Positions 49,766 through 59,592 of a stretch of DNA of 64,000 nucleotides are shown in pieces; the first letter of the stretch is position 1, and every line of letters begins with the position of its first letter. Both the position numbers and the translations under genes were made by a program. The stretch spans positions 5,704,001-5,768,000 of the forward strand of contig NZ_CP083590.1 in NCBI RefSeq assembly GCF_020099395.1, in the 5' to 3' direction. This DNA is from Streptomyces mobaraensis (GTDB lineage: Bacteria; Actinomycetota; Actinomycetes; Streptomycetales; Streptomycetaceae). The notes under the pieces are model-generated. The model was not told the DNA's origin and ran no database searches. It worked only from the letters and a program-made list of their open reading frames with translations.

Positions 49766-50823
49766 TTGTCCGCCGCCTTCTTGGACGCGGCCTTCTTCGG
49801 AGCGGGCTTGTCCTTCGGGGCGGGCGCCTCGGCGGAGGCCGCGGACTCCGGGGACTCCGGCGGCGCGCCCGCGGCCGGCGGCACCGCCGGGCCGCCCGCC
49901 TCCGCGAGCCGCTCCACGCCGTACTTCAGCGCGGACTCGTAGATGTCGTCCGGGTCGAGCCGGCGCAGTTCCTCCGCGAGGAGCTCGGCGGTCTCCCGCC
50001 GCTTGAGCGCGACGGCGCGGTCCGGCTGGCCCTTCATGCTGAGCTTGGCCAGCGAGCCGTCGGGGCGGTCCAGGGTGATGGTGCCGTCCTTGGTCTCCAG
50101 GCGGACGGCCGTGAGGCCGGGGCCGTCGGAGACGGTGCGGCGGGCCGGGACGCCGAGGCGGTCCGCGAGCCACATGGCCAGCAGTTCGCCGCTGGGGTTG
50201 TAGCCCTCGCCCTCGACCTCGGCGGCGGTGACCTCGACGGCCTGCTGGTCCAGGGCCGCCGCGAGCATCGAGCGCCACGGGGTGATCCGGCTCCAGGCCA
50301 GGTCGGTGTCGCCGGGCGCGTAGTTCGCGGCGCGGGCCGCGAGCTCCGAGACCGGGTCCTCGGCCGCGTAGGTGTCGGTGACCCGGCGCTGGGCGAGGAC
50401 GCCCAGCGGGTCCTTGGCCGGGTGCAGCGGCGAGTTGACCGGCCACCAGACGACGACGGGCGCGTCCGGCAGCAGCAGCGGCAGCACGACCGACTGGGCG
50501 TGGTCTATGACCTCGCCGTAGAGCCGGAGGACGACCGTCTCGCCGGTGCCGGCGCTGGTGCCGACGCGGACCTCGGCGTCGAGCCGGGCCTGCGCGCGGT
50601 CGCGCGGGGAGCGGCTGACGCGCTTGATGACGACGAGCTTGCGCGACGGGTGCTCGCGGGACGCCTCGTTGGCGGCCTTGAGCGCGTCGTAGGCGTGCTC
50701 CTCGTCGGTGACGATGACCAGCGTGAGGACCATGCCGATGGCGGGGGTGCCGATGGCGCGGCGCCCCTGGACCAGAGCGTTGTTGATCTTGCTGGCCGTG
50801 GTGTCCGTGAGATCGATCTTCAT
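49762..50823 (-). CDS. opcA: Glucose-6-phosphate dehydrogenase assembly protein OpcA
   Basis: The 353-residue protein, found in cyanobacteria and actinobacteria, promotes assembly and redox activation of G6PDH. It starts MKIDLTDTTASKINNALVQGRRAIGTPAIGMVLTLVIVTDEE and contains LPDAPVVVWWPVNSPLHPAKDPLG, the family hallmark. The C-terminal 45 residues form an Ala/Pro/Lys tail (PKDKPAPKKAASKKAADK) that is probably disordered. ATG 50823 overlaps the zwf stop as ATGA, and the stop overlaps pgl as GTGA. This keeps OpcA in step with its enzyme. Confidence 0.95.
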   Translation of the reverse strand: MKIDLTDTTASKINNALVQGRRAIGTPAIGMVLTLVIVTDEEHAYDALKAANEASREHPSRKLVVIKRVSRSPRDRAQARLDAEVRVGTSAGTGETVVLRLYGEVIDHAQSVVLPLLLPDAPVVVWWPVNSPLHPAKDPLGVLAQRRVTDTYAAEDPVSELAARAANYAPGDTDLAWSRITPWRSMLAAALDQQAVEVTAAEVEGEGYNPSGELLAMWLADRLGVPARRTVSDGPGLTAVRLETKDGTITLDRPDGSLAKLSMKGQPDRAVALKRRETAELLAEELRRLDPDDIYESALKYGVERLAEAGGPAVPPAAGAPPESPESAASAEAPAPKDKPAPKKAASKKAADK

Positions 50824-52343
50824 GGCCGACGCCAGCTCCGTCCGTCTCGTGCGAGCATCTCGTCCGCCTCGACCGGCCCCCAGGTGCCGGCCGGGTACCG
50901 CGCGGGCGTGCCGTGCTTGTCCCAGTACTCCTCGATCGGGTCGAGGATCTGCCAGGACAGCTCCACCTCCCGCAGGCGCGGGAACAGGTTGGCGTCGCCG
51001 AGCAGCACGTCGAGGATGAGCCGCTCGTACGCCTCCGGGCTGGACTCGGTGAACGACTCGCCATAGGCGAAGTCCATCGAGACGTCCCGGACCTCCATCG
51101 AGGTGCCCGGCACCTTCGAGCCGAACCGCAGGGTCACGCCCTCGTCCGGCTGCACCCGGATGACCAGGGCGTTCTGCCCCAGCTCCTCGGTGGCGGTGTC
51201 GTCGAAGGGCGAGTGCGGGGCGCGCTGGAAGACGACCGCGATCTCGGTGACGCGGCGGCCGAGCCGCTTGCCGGTGCGCAGGTAGAAGGGGACGCCCGCC
51301 CAGCGGCGGTTGTCGATCTCCAGCTTGATCGCGGCGTAGGTGTCGGTCTTGGAGTGGGGGTCGATGCCCTCTTCCTCGCAGTACCCGACGACCTTCTCGC
51401 CGCCCTGCCAGCCGGCCGCGTACTGGCCGCGGACGGTCTCCTTGCCCAGGTCCTTGGGGAGCCGGACGGCGCCCAGCACCTTGGTCTTCTCGGCGACCAG
51501 GGCGTCCGCGTCGAAGGAGGCGGGCTCCTCCATGGCGGTCAGCGCCAGCAGCTGGAGCAGGTGGTTCTGGATGACGTCGCGCGCGGCGCCGATGCCGTCG
51601 TAGTAGCCGGCCCGGCCGCCGATGCCGATGTCCTCAGCCATGGTGATCTGCACGTGGTCCACGTAGGACCGGTTCCAGATCGGCTCGAAGAGGGTGTTGG
51701 CGAAGCGGAGCGCCAGGATGTTCTGGACGGTCTCCTTGCCCAGGTAGTGGTCGATCCGGAAGACCTCGTTGGGCGGGAAGACGTCGTGGACGATGCTGTT
51801 GAGCTCCTGCGCGCTCTTCAGGTCGTGGCCGAACGGCTTCTCGATGACCGCGCGCCGCCAGGACTTCTCCGTCTGCTCGGCCAGGCCGTGCTTCTTGAGC
51901 TGCTGGACGACGGTGGGGAAGAACTTCGGCGGGACGGACAGGTAGAAGGCGAAGTTGCCGCCCGTGCCCTGCGCCTTGTCGAGCTCCTCGATGGTGTGCT
52001 TGAGGGTCTCGAAGGCGTTGTCGTCGTCGAAGTCGCCCTGCACGAAGCGGCAGCCCTGCACCAGCTGCTGCCACACCTCCTCGCGGAACGGCGTGCGCGC
52101 GTGCTCCTTGACGGCGTCGTGCACGATCTGCGCGAAGTCCTCGTTCTCCCAGTCGCGGCGGGCGAAGCCGATGAGGGAGAAGCCCGGCGGCAGCAGGCCG
52201 CGGTTGGCGAGGTCGTAGACGGCCGGCATCAGCTTTTTACGGGACAAATCGCCCGTGACGCCAAAGATGACCAGGCCGGACGGCCCCGCGATACGCGGGA
52301 GCCGCCGGTCCTGTGCGTCACGCAGCGGGTTGCTGCGGGTCAA
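50820..52343 (-). CDS. zwf: Glucose-6-phosphate dehydrogenase (TTG start)
   Basis: The 507-residue NADP-dependent enzyme opens the oxidative pentose-phosphate pathway. It has LVIFGVTGDLSRKKLMPAVYDLA (nucleotide binding), RAVIEKPFGHDLKSAQ, and the active-site RIDHYLGKETVQNILALRFAN with the catalytic His. No ATG or GTG fits the family N-terminus. The only sensible start is TTG 52343, one nucleotide after the tal stop, with GGAGG 6 nt upstream. It yields (M)TRSNPLRDAQDRRLPRIAGPSG, which aligns with streptomycete G6PDH as I remember it. A TTG start may set a lower initiation rate within the coupled operon. Confidence 0.96.
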   Translation of the reverse strand: MTRSNPLRDAQDRRLPRIAGPSGLVIFGVTGDLSRKKLMPAVYDLANRGLLPPGFSLIGFARRDWENEDFAQIVHDAVKEHARTPFREEVWQQLVQGCRFVQGDFDDDNAFETLKHTIEELDKAQGTGGNFAFYLSVPPKFFPTVVQQLKKHGLAEQTEKSWRRAVIEKPFGHDLKSAQELNSIVHDVFPPNEVFRIDHYLGKETVQNILALRFANTLFEPIWNRSYVDHVQITMAEDIGIGGRAGYYDGIGAARDVIQNHLLQLLALTAMEEPASFDADALVAEKTKVLGAVRLPKDLGKETVRGQYAAGWQGGEKVVGYCEEEGIDPHSKTDTYAAIKLEIDNRRWAGVPFYLRTGKRLGRRVTEIAVVFQRAPHSPFDDTATEELGQNALVIRVQPDEGVTLRFGSKVPGTSMEVRDVSMDFAYGESFTESSPEAYERLILDVLLGDANLFPRLREVELSWQILDPIEEYWDKHGTPARYPAGTWGPVEADEMLARDGRSWRRP

Positions 52344-52344
52344 T

Positions 52345-53460
52345 TCACGCCTCCGGTGCGAGGCGCTTGAGCTCCGCCTCCGTCGACTTGAGCAGGTCGT
52401 TCCAGGACGCCTCGAACTTGTCGACGCCCTCGTCCTCCAGCAGCTGGACGACCTCGTCGTACGAGATGCCCAGCTTCGCGAGCGCGTCGAGCTCGGCCTT
52501 GGCCTGCTCGTACGTGCCGCGGACGGTGTCACCCTTGACGTCGCCGTGGTCGGCGGCGGCCTCCAGGGTGGACTCCGGCATGGTGTTCACCGTGTTCGGG
52601 GCGACCAGGTCGTCCACGTACAGGGTGTCCTTGTACGCCGGGTCCTTGACGCCGGTCGACGCCCACAGCGGACGCTGCTTGTTGGCGCCGGCCTTCTCCA
52701 GGGCCAGCCAGCGGTCGGAGGAGAAGACCTCCTCGTACGCCTGGTAGGCGAGGCGGGCGTTGGCCAGCGCGGCCTTGCCGCGGAGCGCCTTGGCCTCCTC
52801 GGTGCCCAGCGCGTCCAGGCGCTTGTCGATCTCGGTGTCCACGCGGGACACGAAGAAGGACGCCACCGAGTGGATCAGCGACAGGTCCAGGCCGGCCGCC
52901 TTGGCCTTCTCCAGACCGGTCAGGTAGGCGTCCATGACCGCGCGGTAACGCTCCAGCGAGAAGATCAGCGTGACGTTGACGCTGATGCCCAGGCCGAGGG
53001 TCTCGGAGATGGCCGGCAGGCCCGCCTTGGTGGCCGGGATCTTGATCAGGGTGTTGGGGCGGTCGACCAGCCAGGCGAGCTGCTTGGCCTCGGCCACGGT
53101 GGCGTGGGTGTCGTGCGCCAGCCGCGGGTCCACCTCGATGGACACCCGGCCGTCCTGGCCGTCCGTGGCGTCGAAGACCGGCCGCAGGATGTCGGCGGCG
53201 TCACGCACGTCCGCCGTCGTGATCATGCGGATGGCCTCCTCGACGGTGACCTTGCGGACCGCGAGGTCGGACAGCTGCTGCTCGTAGCCGTCGCCGCTGG
53301 AGATCGCCTTCTGGAAGATCGACGGGTTGGTGGTGACACCGACCACGTGGCTGTCGTCGATCAGCTCGCGCAGGTTGCCGGACGTGATGCGCTTGCGGGA
53401 CAGGTCGTCCAGCCAGATCGCGACGCCTTCCTCGGAGAGGCGCTTGAGTGCGTCTGTCAT
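52345..53460 (-). CDS. tal: Transaldolase
   Basis: The 371-residue enzyme transfers dihydroxyacetone units from sedoheptulose 7-phosphate. It carries [13 protein letters not shown] near the N-terminus, the Schiff-base Lys in [15 protein letters not shown], and [40 protein letters not shown] is the later family block. It belongs to the long actinobacterial/cyanobacterial transaldolase class. It ends one nucleotide before the TTG start of zwf, starts 37 bp after tkt, and carries the Shine-Dalgarno of zwf in its last codons. Confidence 0.96.
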   Translation of the reverse strand: MTDALKRLSEEGVAIWLDDLSRKRITSGNLRELIDDSHVVGVTTNPSIFQKAISSGDGYEQQLSDLAVRKVTVEEAIRMITTADVRDAADILRPVFDATDGQDGRVSIEVDPRLAHDTHATVAEAKQLAWLVDRPNTLIKIPATKAGLPAISETLGLGISVNVTLIFSLERYRAVMDAYLTGLEKAKAAGLDLSLIHSVASFFVSRVDTEIDKRLDALGTEEAKALRGKAALANARLAYQAYEEVFSSDRWLALEKAGANKQRPLWASTGVKDPAYKDTLYVDDLVAPNTVNTMPESTLEAAADHGDVKGDTVRGTYEQAKAELDALAKLGISYDEVVQLLEDEGVDKFEASWNDLLKSTEAELKRLAPEA

Positions 53461-53497
53461 GGGTTCTACATCTCCTACTGGATCGTGTGCTTGCGCG

Positions 53498-55579
53498 TCA
53501 GCGGCGGCCGGCGTCGGCCAGCGACTCGCGGGCGGCCTCGACGACGGCTTCCGAGGTCAGGCCGAACTCCTGGAACAGCACCTGGTAGTCGGCGGAGGCG
53601 CCGAAGTGCTCCAGCGAGACGATCCGGCCGGCCTCGCCGACGTAGCGGTGCCAGGTCAGGCCGATGCCCGCCTCGACGGCCACCCGGGCCTTGACGTCCG
53701 GCAGCAGGACGCCGTCGCGGTACGCCTGGTCCTGCTCCTCGAACCACTCGACGGACGGCATCGAGACCACGCGGGTCGGGACGCCCTCGGCCTGCAGCGT
53801 CTCGCGCGCCTCGACGGCCATCTGGACCTCGGAGCCGGTGGCGATCAGGATCACCTGCGGCCGGCCGCCCTCGGCCTCGAACAGCACGTAGCCGCCCTTG
53901 GCCGCGCCCTCGTTGGCCTCGTAGGTCGGGACGTTCTGGCGGGTGAGGGCCAGACCGTGCGGGGCGGGCTTGGTGGCGTGGCGCTTCATGATCTCGCGCC
54001 AGGCGATGGCCGTCTCGTTGGCGTCGGCCGGGCGGACCATGTTCAGGCCCGGGATGGCGCGCAGCGCGGCCATGTGCTCGACCGGCTGGTGCGTCGGGCC
54101 GTCCTCGCCGAGGCCGATGGAGTCGTGCGTCCACACGTAGGTGACCGGCAGCTTCATCAGCGCGGCGAGGCGGACGGCGGGGCGCATGTAGTCGGAGAAC
54201 ACCAGGAAGGTGCCGCCGTAGACGCGGGTGTTGCCGTGCAGCGCGATGCCGTTCATGGTCGAGCCCATGGCGTGCTCGCGGATGCCGAAGTGGATCGTGC
54301 GGCCGTAGGGGTTCGCCTCGGGGAGCGGGTTGCCCTCCGGGAGGAACGACGAGGTCGCGTCGATCGTGGTGTTGTTCGAGCCGGCGAGGTCGGCGGAGCC
54401 GCCCCACAGCTCGGGGATGACGCCGCCGAGGGCCTTGAGGACCTCGCCGGACGCCTTGCGGGTCGCGACGGACTTGCCGGCCGGGAAGACCGGGAGGACC
54501 TTCTCCCAGCCGTCGGGCAGCTCGCCCGCGTTGATCCGGTCGAAGTCGGCCGCCCGCTCCGGGTTGGCCTCGCGCCACTTGGCGAGCTTCTTCTCCCAGG
54601 TGGCGTGGGCCTCGCGGCCGCGGTCGACGACCTTGCGGACGTGCGCGAACACGTCCTCGTCGACCTGGAAGGTCTGCTTCGGGTCGAAGCCGAGCACCTC
54701 CTTGGTCGCGGCCACCTCGGCGTCACCGAGCGCCGAGCCGTGCGCGGCCTCGGTGTTCTGCGCGTTCGGGGCCGGCCAGGCGATGATCGTGCGGGCCGCG
54801 ATCAGCGAGGGACGCTCGGTCTCCTCCTGCGCCGCCTTCAGCGCCGCGTACAGCGCCTGGATGTCGAAGTCGCCGTTGGGCGCCTGCTCGATGCGCTGGA
54901 CGTGCCAGCCGTACGCCTCGTACCGCTTGAGGACGTCCTCGGACAGCGCCGTCGCGGTGTCGCCCTCGATCGAGATGTGGTTGTCGTCGTACAGGGCGAC
55001 GATGTTGCCGAGCTTCTGGTGGCCGGCCAGCGAGGACGCCTCCGCGGAGATGCCCTCCTCCAGGTCGCCGTCGGAGACGATCGCCCAGATGGTGTGGTCG
55101 AAGGGCGACTCGCCCTTCGGGGCCTCGGGGTCGAACAGGCCGCGCTCGTAGCGGGCGGCCATCGCCATGCCCACCGCGTTGGCGATGCCCTGGCCCAGCG
55201 GGCCGGTCGTGGTCTCCACGCCGCGGGTGTGGCCGTGCTCAGGGTGGCCCGGGGTCTTGCTGCCCCAGGTGCGGAAGGCCTTGAGGTCCGACAGCTCCAG
55301 GCCGTAGCCGGCCATGAAGAGCTGGACGTAGAGGGTCAGGCTGGTGTGACCGGGCGAGAGGACGAAACGGTCGCGGCCCGTCCAGTCGGCGTCGCTGGGG
55401 TCGTGCCGCATCAGCTTCTGGAAGAGCAGGTACGCGGCGGGGGCCAGGCTCATGGCCGTACCGGGATGGCCGTTGCCGACCTTCTGCACGGAATCCATGG
55501 CCAGGACGCGGGCTGTGTCGACGGCCCGCCGGTCCAGTTCGGTCCACTCGAGGTCTGTGGTGGTCGGCTTGGTGCTCAC
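53498..55579 (-). CDS. tkt: Transketolase
   Basis: The 693-residue thiamine-diphosphate enzyme catalyses both non-oxidative C2 transfers. It has [22 protein letters not shown], the ThDP/metal motif [35 protein letters not shown], the catalytic His region, and the pyrimidine-domain [38 protein letters not shown] is the substrate-channel segment. GTG 55579 starts the standard N-terminus. It is first in the pentose-phosphate operon. A TAGGCT -10-like element on the minus strand (55659-55654) could drive it. Confidence 0.97.
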   Translation of the reverse strand: MSTKPTTTDLEWTELDRRAVDTARVLAMDSVQKVGNGHPGTAMSLAPAAYLLFQKLMRHDPSDADWTGRDRFVLSPGHTSLTLYVQLFMAGYGLELSDLKAFRTWGSKTPGHPEHGHTRGVETTTGPLGQGIANAVGMAMAARYERGLFDPEAPKGESPFDHTIWAIVSDGDLEEGISAEASSLAGHQKLGNIVALYDDNHISIEGDTATALSEDVLKRYEAYGWHVQRIEQAPNGDFDIQALYAALKAAQEETERPSLIAARTIIAWPAPNAQNTEAAHGSALGDAEVAATKEVLGFDPKQTFQVDEDVFAHVRKVVDRGREAHATWEKKLAKWREANPERAADFDRINAGELPDGWEKVLPVFPAGKSVATRKASGEVLKALGGVIPELWGGSADLAGSNNTTIDATSSFLPEGNPLPEANPYGRTIHFGIREHAMGSTMNGIALHGNTRVYGGTFLVFSDYMRPAVRLAALMKLPVTYVWTHDSIGLGEDGPTHQPVEHMAALRAIPGLNMVRPADANETAIAWREIMKRHATKPAPHGLALTRQNVPTYEANEGAAKGGYVLFEAEGGRPQVILIATGSEVQMAVEARETLQAEGVPTRVVSMPSVEWFEEQDQAYRDGVLLPDVKARVAVEAGIGLTWHRYVGEAGRIVSLEHFGASADYQVLFQEFGLTSEAVVEAARESLADAGRR

Positions 55580-56029
55580 CCTAGGTCAGGGCTCCTCTCC
55601 ACATGGTTTCACTTGCCGGGGGCGGTATGTTCCGCCACGACGCGGCGATCCCGAGCCTACCCCCGTGGGGACCGGCGTCCTTTCCGCGTGCTCCCGGCGG
55701 ACGGTCGGCAGCTCTCCGGCTGCCCGCCACACGCCCCGGGCAACCGGACCTGGGTGGTAAAGATTCCCGTCCGGCGGGTGTCCGTCATGTGTCCAGCGTG
55801 CGGTGCGGCGCCGCGGCGCGCCTCTCGGAGGGCGCTCACGGGGCGCCCGCCCGGAGTGCGCCGGGGGCCGCCGGAACCCGGTTTCGCCCGGATTCCCCGG
55901 GGACCAACACGACCCACCCCGGCGGAGGCCGTGCCATGCCCTGCGTCTAGAGTGGCTTGGTACGCGCAAGCCTTACCCGGCAGAACGGGCCGGATGTGCT
56001 TGCTGGCCTTATCTCTGTCAGGGGTGTGC
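55580..56029. other. Divergent tkt/ctaB promoter region
   Basis: This 450-bp stretch has no convincing gene. It holds a -10-like TAGGCT on the minus strand (55659-55654) for tkt, a small inverted repeat GGCGG-N6-CCGCC (55621-55636), and a -10-like TAGAGT on the plus strand (55950-55955) for ctaB. -35 boxes are weak on both sides. Confidence 0.45.
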
Positions 56030-56974
56030 GTGACGGCCGTCGAATCCCGTCCTGCGGGGGTACTCGTCGAGAGCCCCGGTCATCACCGGCCGTTCGGGGC
56101 CCGTGTCAAGGCTTTCGTGGCGCTGACGAAGCCGCGCGTCATCGAGCTGCTGCTGATGACGACGGTCCCGGTGATGTTCCTCGCCGCCGAGGGCGTCCCC
56201 GACCTGTGGCTGGTGCTGGCCACCTGCCTCGGCGGCTACCTCTCCGCCGGCGGCGCGGGCGCGTTCAACATGTACTACGACCGCGACATCGACGCCATGA
56301 TGGACCGGACGTCGCAGCGCCCGCTGGTCACCGGCATGGTCTCGCCGCGCGAGTGCCTGGTCTTCGCCGCGGCGCTCACCGTCGGTTCGACCGTCTGGTT
56401 CTGGTTCCTGGTCAACCCCCTGTCGGCGATGCTCTCGCTCGGCGCCTCCCTCTTCTACACCGTCGTCTACACGATGATCCTCAAGCGCCGCACCGCGCAG
56501 AACATCGTGTGGGGCGGCATCGCGGGCTGCCTGCCGGTCATCATCGGCTGGTCCGCGGTGAAGAACGAGGTCTCCTGGGCCTCCCTGATCCTCTTCCTCG
56601 TCATCTTCTTCTGGACGCCGCCGCACTACTGGCCGCTGTCGATGAAGGTGAAGGACGACTACGAGCGGGCCGGCGTCCCCATGCTGCCGGTCGTCGCGGG
56701 CAACAAGGCCGTCGCGCGGCAGATCGTCCTCTACAGCTGGGTGATGGTCGGCGTCTCCCTGCTGCTGACGCCGCTCGGGTACACCGGCTGGTTCTACACG
56801 GTCGTGGCCGTGGCCTGCGGCGGCTTCTGGCTCAAGGAGGCGCACGCCCTCCAGGCCCGCGCCAAGGCCGGGATCACCGGGGCGAAGCTGAAGGAGATGC
56901 GGCTCTTCCACTGGTCCATCACCTACGTCTCGCTCCTCTTCACCGCGGTCGCGATCGATCCCTTCCTGCGGTAG
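56030..56974 (+). CDS. ctaB: Haem O synthase (protohaem IX farnesyltransferase)
   Basis: The 314-residue UbiA-type prenyltransferase adds a farnesyl group to haem B for aa3 cytochrome oxidase. It has about nine membrane helices. [24 protein letters not shown] is the first Asp-rich diphosphate motif, and [30 protein letters not shown] the second conserved loop. The N-terminus [29 protein letters not shown] is typical. GTG 56030 has AGGGG 5 nt upstream. GTG 56024 is an alternative two codons earlier. A perfect 15-bp hairpin ends the gene. ctaA lies 0.5 kb away in convergent orientation. Confidence 0.96.
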   Translation: MTAVESRPAGVLVESPGHHRPFGARVKAFVALTKPRVIELLLMTTVPVMFLAAEGVPDLWLVLATCLGGYLSAGGAGAFNMYYDRDIDAMMDRTSQRPLVTGMVSPRECLVFAAALTVGSTVWFWFLVNPLSAMLSLGASLFYTVVYTMILKRRTAQNIVWGGIAGCLPVIIGWSAVKNEVSWASLILFLVIFFWTPPHYWPLSMKVKDDYERAGVPMLPVVAGNKAVARQIVLYSWVMVGVSLLLTPLGYTGWFYTVVAVACGGFWLKEAHALQARAKAGITGAKLKEMRLFHWSITYVSLLFTAVAIDPFLR

Positions 56975-57005
56975 TCACACCGTCGTTCGGACGGGCTGCT
57001 TTCAC

Positions 57006-57041
57006 GGGCGGCGCGGGTGGTCAAAGCCACCCGCGCCGCCC
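57006..57041 (+). terminator. ctaB terminator
   Basis: GGGCGGCGCGGGTGG (57006-57020) and CCACCCGCGCCGCCC (57027-57041) form a perfect 15-bp stem around TCAAAG. Confidence 0.88.
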
Positions 57042-57065
57042 GTCGCCATTCCGGCTACCCGTCGG

Positions 57066-57071
57066 TAGCAT
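57066..57071 (+). promoter_or_regulatory. -10 element for a leaderless transcript
   Basis: TAGCAT lies 7 nt before the ATG at 57079, and no ribosome binding site is present between them. Confidence 0.5.
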
Positions 57072-57078
57072 CCTGGTC

Positions 57079-57444
57079 ATGGCAGACACCAAGCAGGCCG
57101 GCGACACGGAGGCCGGGAACGCCCCGCTGGACGCCAGGGCGCAGCGGCGGGCGGCCCGGCTGGCCAAGGAGATCGGCGACTTCGCACGGACCCACGGCGG
57201 CAGCGCGGAGGGTCAGCTCGCCCACATAGGGCGGGGCAGGACCCGGATCGCGCTGGTGGGCGCGAACGGGGAGTGGGGGAACCTGGTGGCCCCTTCCTAC
57301 GCGACGGCCGAGAAAGCGGTCGAGCTGGCCGGGCTGACCGTTCACGAGGACTTCGACGGGGAGATGGCCGCGAAGGTGCGGACGGGTCCGTACGAGTGGT
57401 CGCGGATGGCCGGGATCCAGGTGGGCGGGCCGTCCAACGGCTGA
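57079..57444 (+). CDS. Conserved hypothetical protein (121 aa)
   Basis: The 121-residue soluble protein is helical at the N-terminus (LDARAQRRAARLAKEIGDFARTHGGSAEGQLAHI). A beta-rich end follows ([59 protein letters not shown]). There are no cysteines, signal peptide or membrane segment, and I do not recognise the family. The ATG at 57079 is 7 nt after TAGCAT, implying leaderless expression. Position between ctaB and ctaA is suggestive of a link to haem or oxidase biogenesis but does not prove it. Its 3' end forms an inverted repeat with downstream sequence (GTCCAACGGCT and AGCCGTTGGAC). Confidence 0.75.
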   Translation: MADTKQAGDTEAGNAPLDARAQRRAARLAKEIGDFARTHGGSAEGQLAHIGRGRTRIALVGANGEWGNLVAPSYATAEKAVELAGLTVHEDFDGEMAAKVRTGPYEWSRMAGIQVGGPSNG

Positions 57445-57477
57445 GCCGGCCACGGCTGAGCCGTTGGACGGAAAACG

Positions 57478-57515
57478 CCGGAGGGGCGGACACGCTTTCG
57501 TGTCCGCCCCTCCGG
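57478..57515. terminator. Bidirectional terminator before ctaA
   Basis: CCGGAGGGGCGGACACG and CGTGTCCGCCCCTCCGG form a perfect 17-bp stem with a 4-nt loop between convergent genes. Confidence 0.9.
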
Positions 57516-57528
57516 TCGTACGCGGCTG

Positions 57529-58515
57529 TCAGCGCTCGGCGGCGGCCAGTGTCGCCGGCTCGGGCTCCGCGGCGGGCGAGGGGAGCGTCACCAGCTCGCC
57601 GCGGTCCCGCAGCGAGAGGAAGGCTCGCAGGACGGCGATCCAGACCAGGCAGGACCCGAACATGTGCGTGCCGACGATGAACTCGGGCGAGTCGTTGAAG
57701 TACTGCACATAGCCGACGACGCCCTGGAGCATCAGGACGGCGAACAGCTCCACCACCCGGCGGCGCGGCCCGCCCGGCGCCTTCACGGCCCGCAGCGCGA
57801 ACCAGAGCGCCACGGTCAGGCCGAGCACGATGAACACCAGGTCCACGTGGAGCTGGGTGATCTCGCGGAAGTTCAGCGGGATGCGGTGGACGTCCTTGGA
57901 GGCGTCGCCCGCGTGCTGCCCGGAGCCGGTGACCACCGTGCCCGCCACGATCAGCAGGACGGTCGAGACGACCAGCACCCAGCTCAGCTGGCGGACCGGG
58001 CGGGCCACCAGGTCGCGCGGAGCGTCGTCGCCCTCGCCGGACCGCTGCCACATGATCACGGCCACCGTGAGCAGGGCCGTCGCGGCGAGGAAGTGGGCGG
58101 CGACGATATACGGGTTGAGGCCGGTGAGGACCGTGATGCCGCCGATGATGCCGTTGCTCGCGACGATCCAGAACTGCGCCCAGCCGAGCCGCGTCAGGTC
58201 GCGGCGGCGCGGGGCCCGGGCGCGGGCCGCGATGATCGCGATGCCGACGACCACGCAGAGCACGTAGGTGAGCATGCGGTTGGTGAACTCGATGATGCCG
58301 TTGATGCCCATCGCGGGGGTGGGCGTCAGGCTGTCCTCGGTGCAGGTCGGCCACGTCGGGCAGCCCAGGCCGGACTGTGTGAGCCGGACCGCGCCACCCG
58401 TCACCACGATGATCACGGCCATGACGACGCAGGCGAACGAGGCCCGCCGGACGAAGCGCGCGGAGGGCTGCCAGCGGTCGGCGATGGCCTGCAGGGGATT
58501 CAGCGAATTCGGCAC
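57529..58515 (-). CDS. ctaA: Haem A synthase (COX15/CtaA family)
   Basis: The 328-residue membrane protein oxidises the C8 methyl of haem O to make haem A. Eight membrane helices are visible, in two four-helix halves. The haem-ligand His residues lie in EFTNRMLTY-type and ITQLHVDLVFIVLG segments, and GTHMFGSCLVWIAV carries the last. The extracytoplasmic loop GLGCPTWPTC contains the paired Cys of the type with a redox-active loop. The start is GTG 58515, 6 nt after a TACGAT -10-like element (58527-58522), so a leaderless message is likely. It converges with the hypothetical gene at 57079. Confidence 0.95.
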   Translation of the reverse strand: MPNSLNPLQAIADRWQPSARFVRRASFACVVMAVIIVVTGGAVRLTQSGLGCPTWPTCTEDSLTPTPAMGINGIIEFTNRMLTYVLCVVVGIAIIAARARAPRRRDLTRLGWAQFWIVASNGIIGGITVLTGLNPYIVAAHFLAATALLTVAVIMWQRSGEGDDAPRDLVARPVRQLSWVLVVSTVLLIVAGTVVTGSGQHAGDASKDVHRIPLNFREITQLHVDLVFIVLGLTVALWFALRAVKAPGGPRRRVVELFAVLMLQGVVGYVQYFNDSPEFIVGTHMFGSCLVWIAVLRAFLSLRDRGELVTLPSPAAEPEPATLAAAER

Positions 58516-58632
58516 GGAGTCATCGTAAGGGCCCGCTTGTGCATGGATTCACGAGGGGTGGGGCGCGGTGCGAAAGCCGAGGTGAGCGGCCTGTGTCGAG
58601 GGCGCTCACCCCGGCCCGAGGGGCCTGAGGGG

Positions 58633-59412
58633 TCACTCCCAGCGGAAGAAGCGGGCCGCCGCGCCCAGGCCCAGCACCGCCCACACGGCGAGGATGCCGA
58701 GATCCCGCCAGGGCATCCCGGCGCCGTCCCGCAGCACGTCCCGGAGGCCGTCGGAGAGGGCCGAGATCGGCAGCAGCTCCAGCGCCGCCCGCGCGGCGTC
58801 CGGGAACCGGTCCAGCGGCACGATCACGCCACCGCCGACCAGCAGCAGCAGGAACACCAGGTTCGCCGCCGCCAGTGTCGCCTCCGCCTTCAGCGTGCCC
58901 GCCATCAGCAGGCCCAGGCCCGAGAACGCGGCCGTGCCCAGGACCAGCAGCAGGAGCACGGCGAACGGGTTGCCGTGCGGCGACCAGCCGAGCGCGAACG
59001 CGATCACCGTCAGCAGGACGACCTGGAGGATCTCGGTGACCAGCACCGACGCCGTCTTGGCGGTCATCAGCGCCCAGCGCGGCAGCGGGGACGCGCCGAG
59101 CCGCTTGAGCACGCCGTAGCGCCGGTCGAAGCCGGTGGCGATGGCCTGCCCGGTGAAGGCGGTGGAGAGGACGGCCAGCGCGAGGATGCCGGGGGCGAGG
59201 AAGTCGACGGCCTTGCCGTCTCCCGTGTCGACGACGTCCACCGTGCTGAACAGGACCAGCAGCAGCGTCGGGATGACGACCGTCAGCAGCAGCTGCTCGC
59301 CGTTGCGCAGCAGCATGCGGGTCTCCAGCGCGGCCTGCGCCCGGATCATCCGGGGGAGCGGGGCGGCGCCGGGGCGGGGGGTGAAAGTGCCTGGCCCAGA
59401 AGAAGGGATCAT
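58633..59412 (-). CDS. ABC-2 type transporter permease
   Basis: The 259-residue permease has six hydrophobic segments and the ABC-2 fold (RMLLRNGEQLLLTVVIPTLLLVLFSTV at the N-terminus, DFLAPGILALAVLSTAFTGQAIATGFDRRYGVLKRLGASPLPR as the family block). It pairs with the ATPase at 59593 to form an exporter whose substrate is unknown. ATG 59412 has AGGAG 8 nt upstream and overlaps the stop of the preceding mini-ORF as ATGA. The genes for the two subunits are therefore separated by two mini-ORFs from a 92-bp duplication, although coupling by ATGA overlaps is kept throughout. Confidence 0.9.
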   Translation of the reverse strand: MIPSSGPGTFTPRPGAAPLPRMIRAQAALETRMLLRNGEQLLLTVVIPTLLLVLFSTVDVVDTGDGKAVDFLAPGILALAVLSTAFTGQAIATGFDRRYGVLKRLGASPLPRWALMTAKTASVLVTEILQVVLLTVIAFALGWSPHGNPFAVLLLLVLGTAAFSGLGLLMAGTLKAEATLAAANLVFLLLLVGGGVIVPLDRFPDAARAALELLPISALSDGLRDVLRDGAGMPWRDLGILAVWAVLGLGAAARFFRWE

Positions 59413-59504
59413 GCGCGCAGCTCCTTGCCGGTCAGCTCCAAGCTGTGTCCATCCGGGGGGCAACCCCCGGACCCCCGGCCCATCGCGGTGTGCTGTTGCT
59501 TCAT
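59409..59504 (-). CDS. Duplication-born mini-ORF 2 (31 aa)
   Basis: The frame runs from ATG 59504 to a TGA ending at 59409 and encodes 31 residues beginning MKQQHTAMGRGSGG and ending LELTGKELRA, the same ten residues that end the ABC ATPase. The start overlaps the stop of mini-ORF 1, and its stop overlaps the permease start, each as ATGA. It is probably translated through coupling, but function is doubtful. Confidence 0.45.
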   Translation of the reverse strand: MKQQHTAMGRGSGGCPPDGHSLELTGKELRA

Positions 59505-59592
59505 GCGCGCAGCTCCTTACCCGTGAGCTCCAAGCTGTGTCCATCCGGGGGGCAACCCCCGGACCCCCGGCCCATCGCGGTGTGCTGTTGCT
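59409..59592. repeat. 92-bp tandem duplication between the ABC ATPase and permease genes
   Basis: Two 92-bp units (59409-59500 and 59501-59592) differ at only a few positions near their starts. A third partial match runs on into the last 30 bp of the ATPase gene. Each unit has the ATPase C-terminal codons with their Shine-Dalgarno, then about 60 bp with a G-rich hairpin (CCGGGGG-TTG-CCCCCCGG). The period of 92 nt plus the 4-nt ATGA overlap gives a 32-codon frame. Confidence 0.92.

Noticed and set aside
55603..55950. A 115-codon frame in the tkt/ctaB intergenic region
   Set aside because: It has no ribosome site and no domain, and it overlaps likely promoter sequences for both flanking genes.
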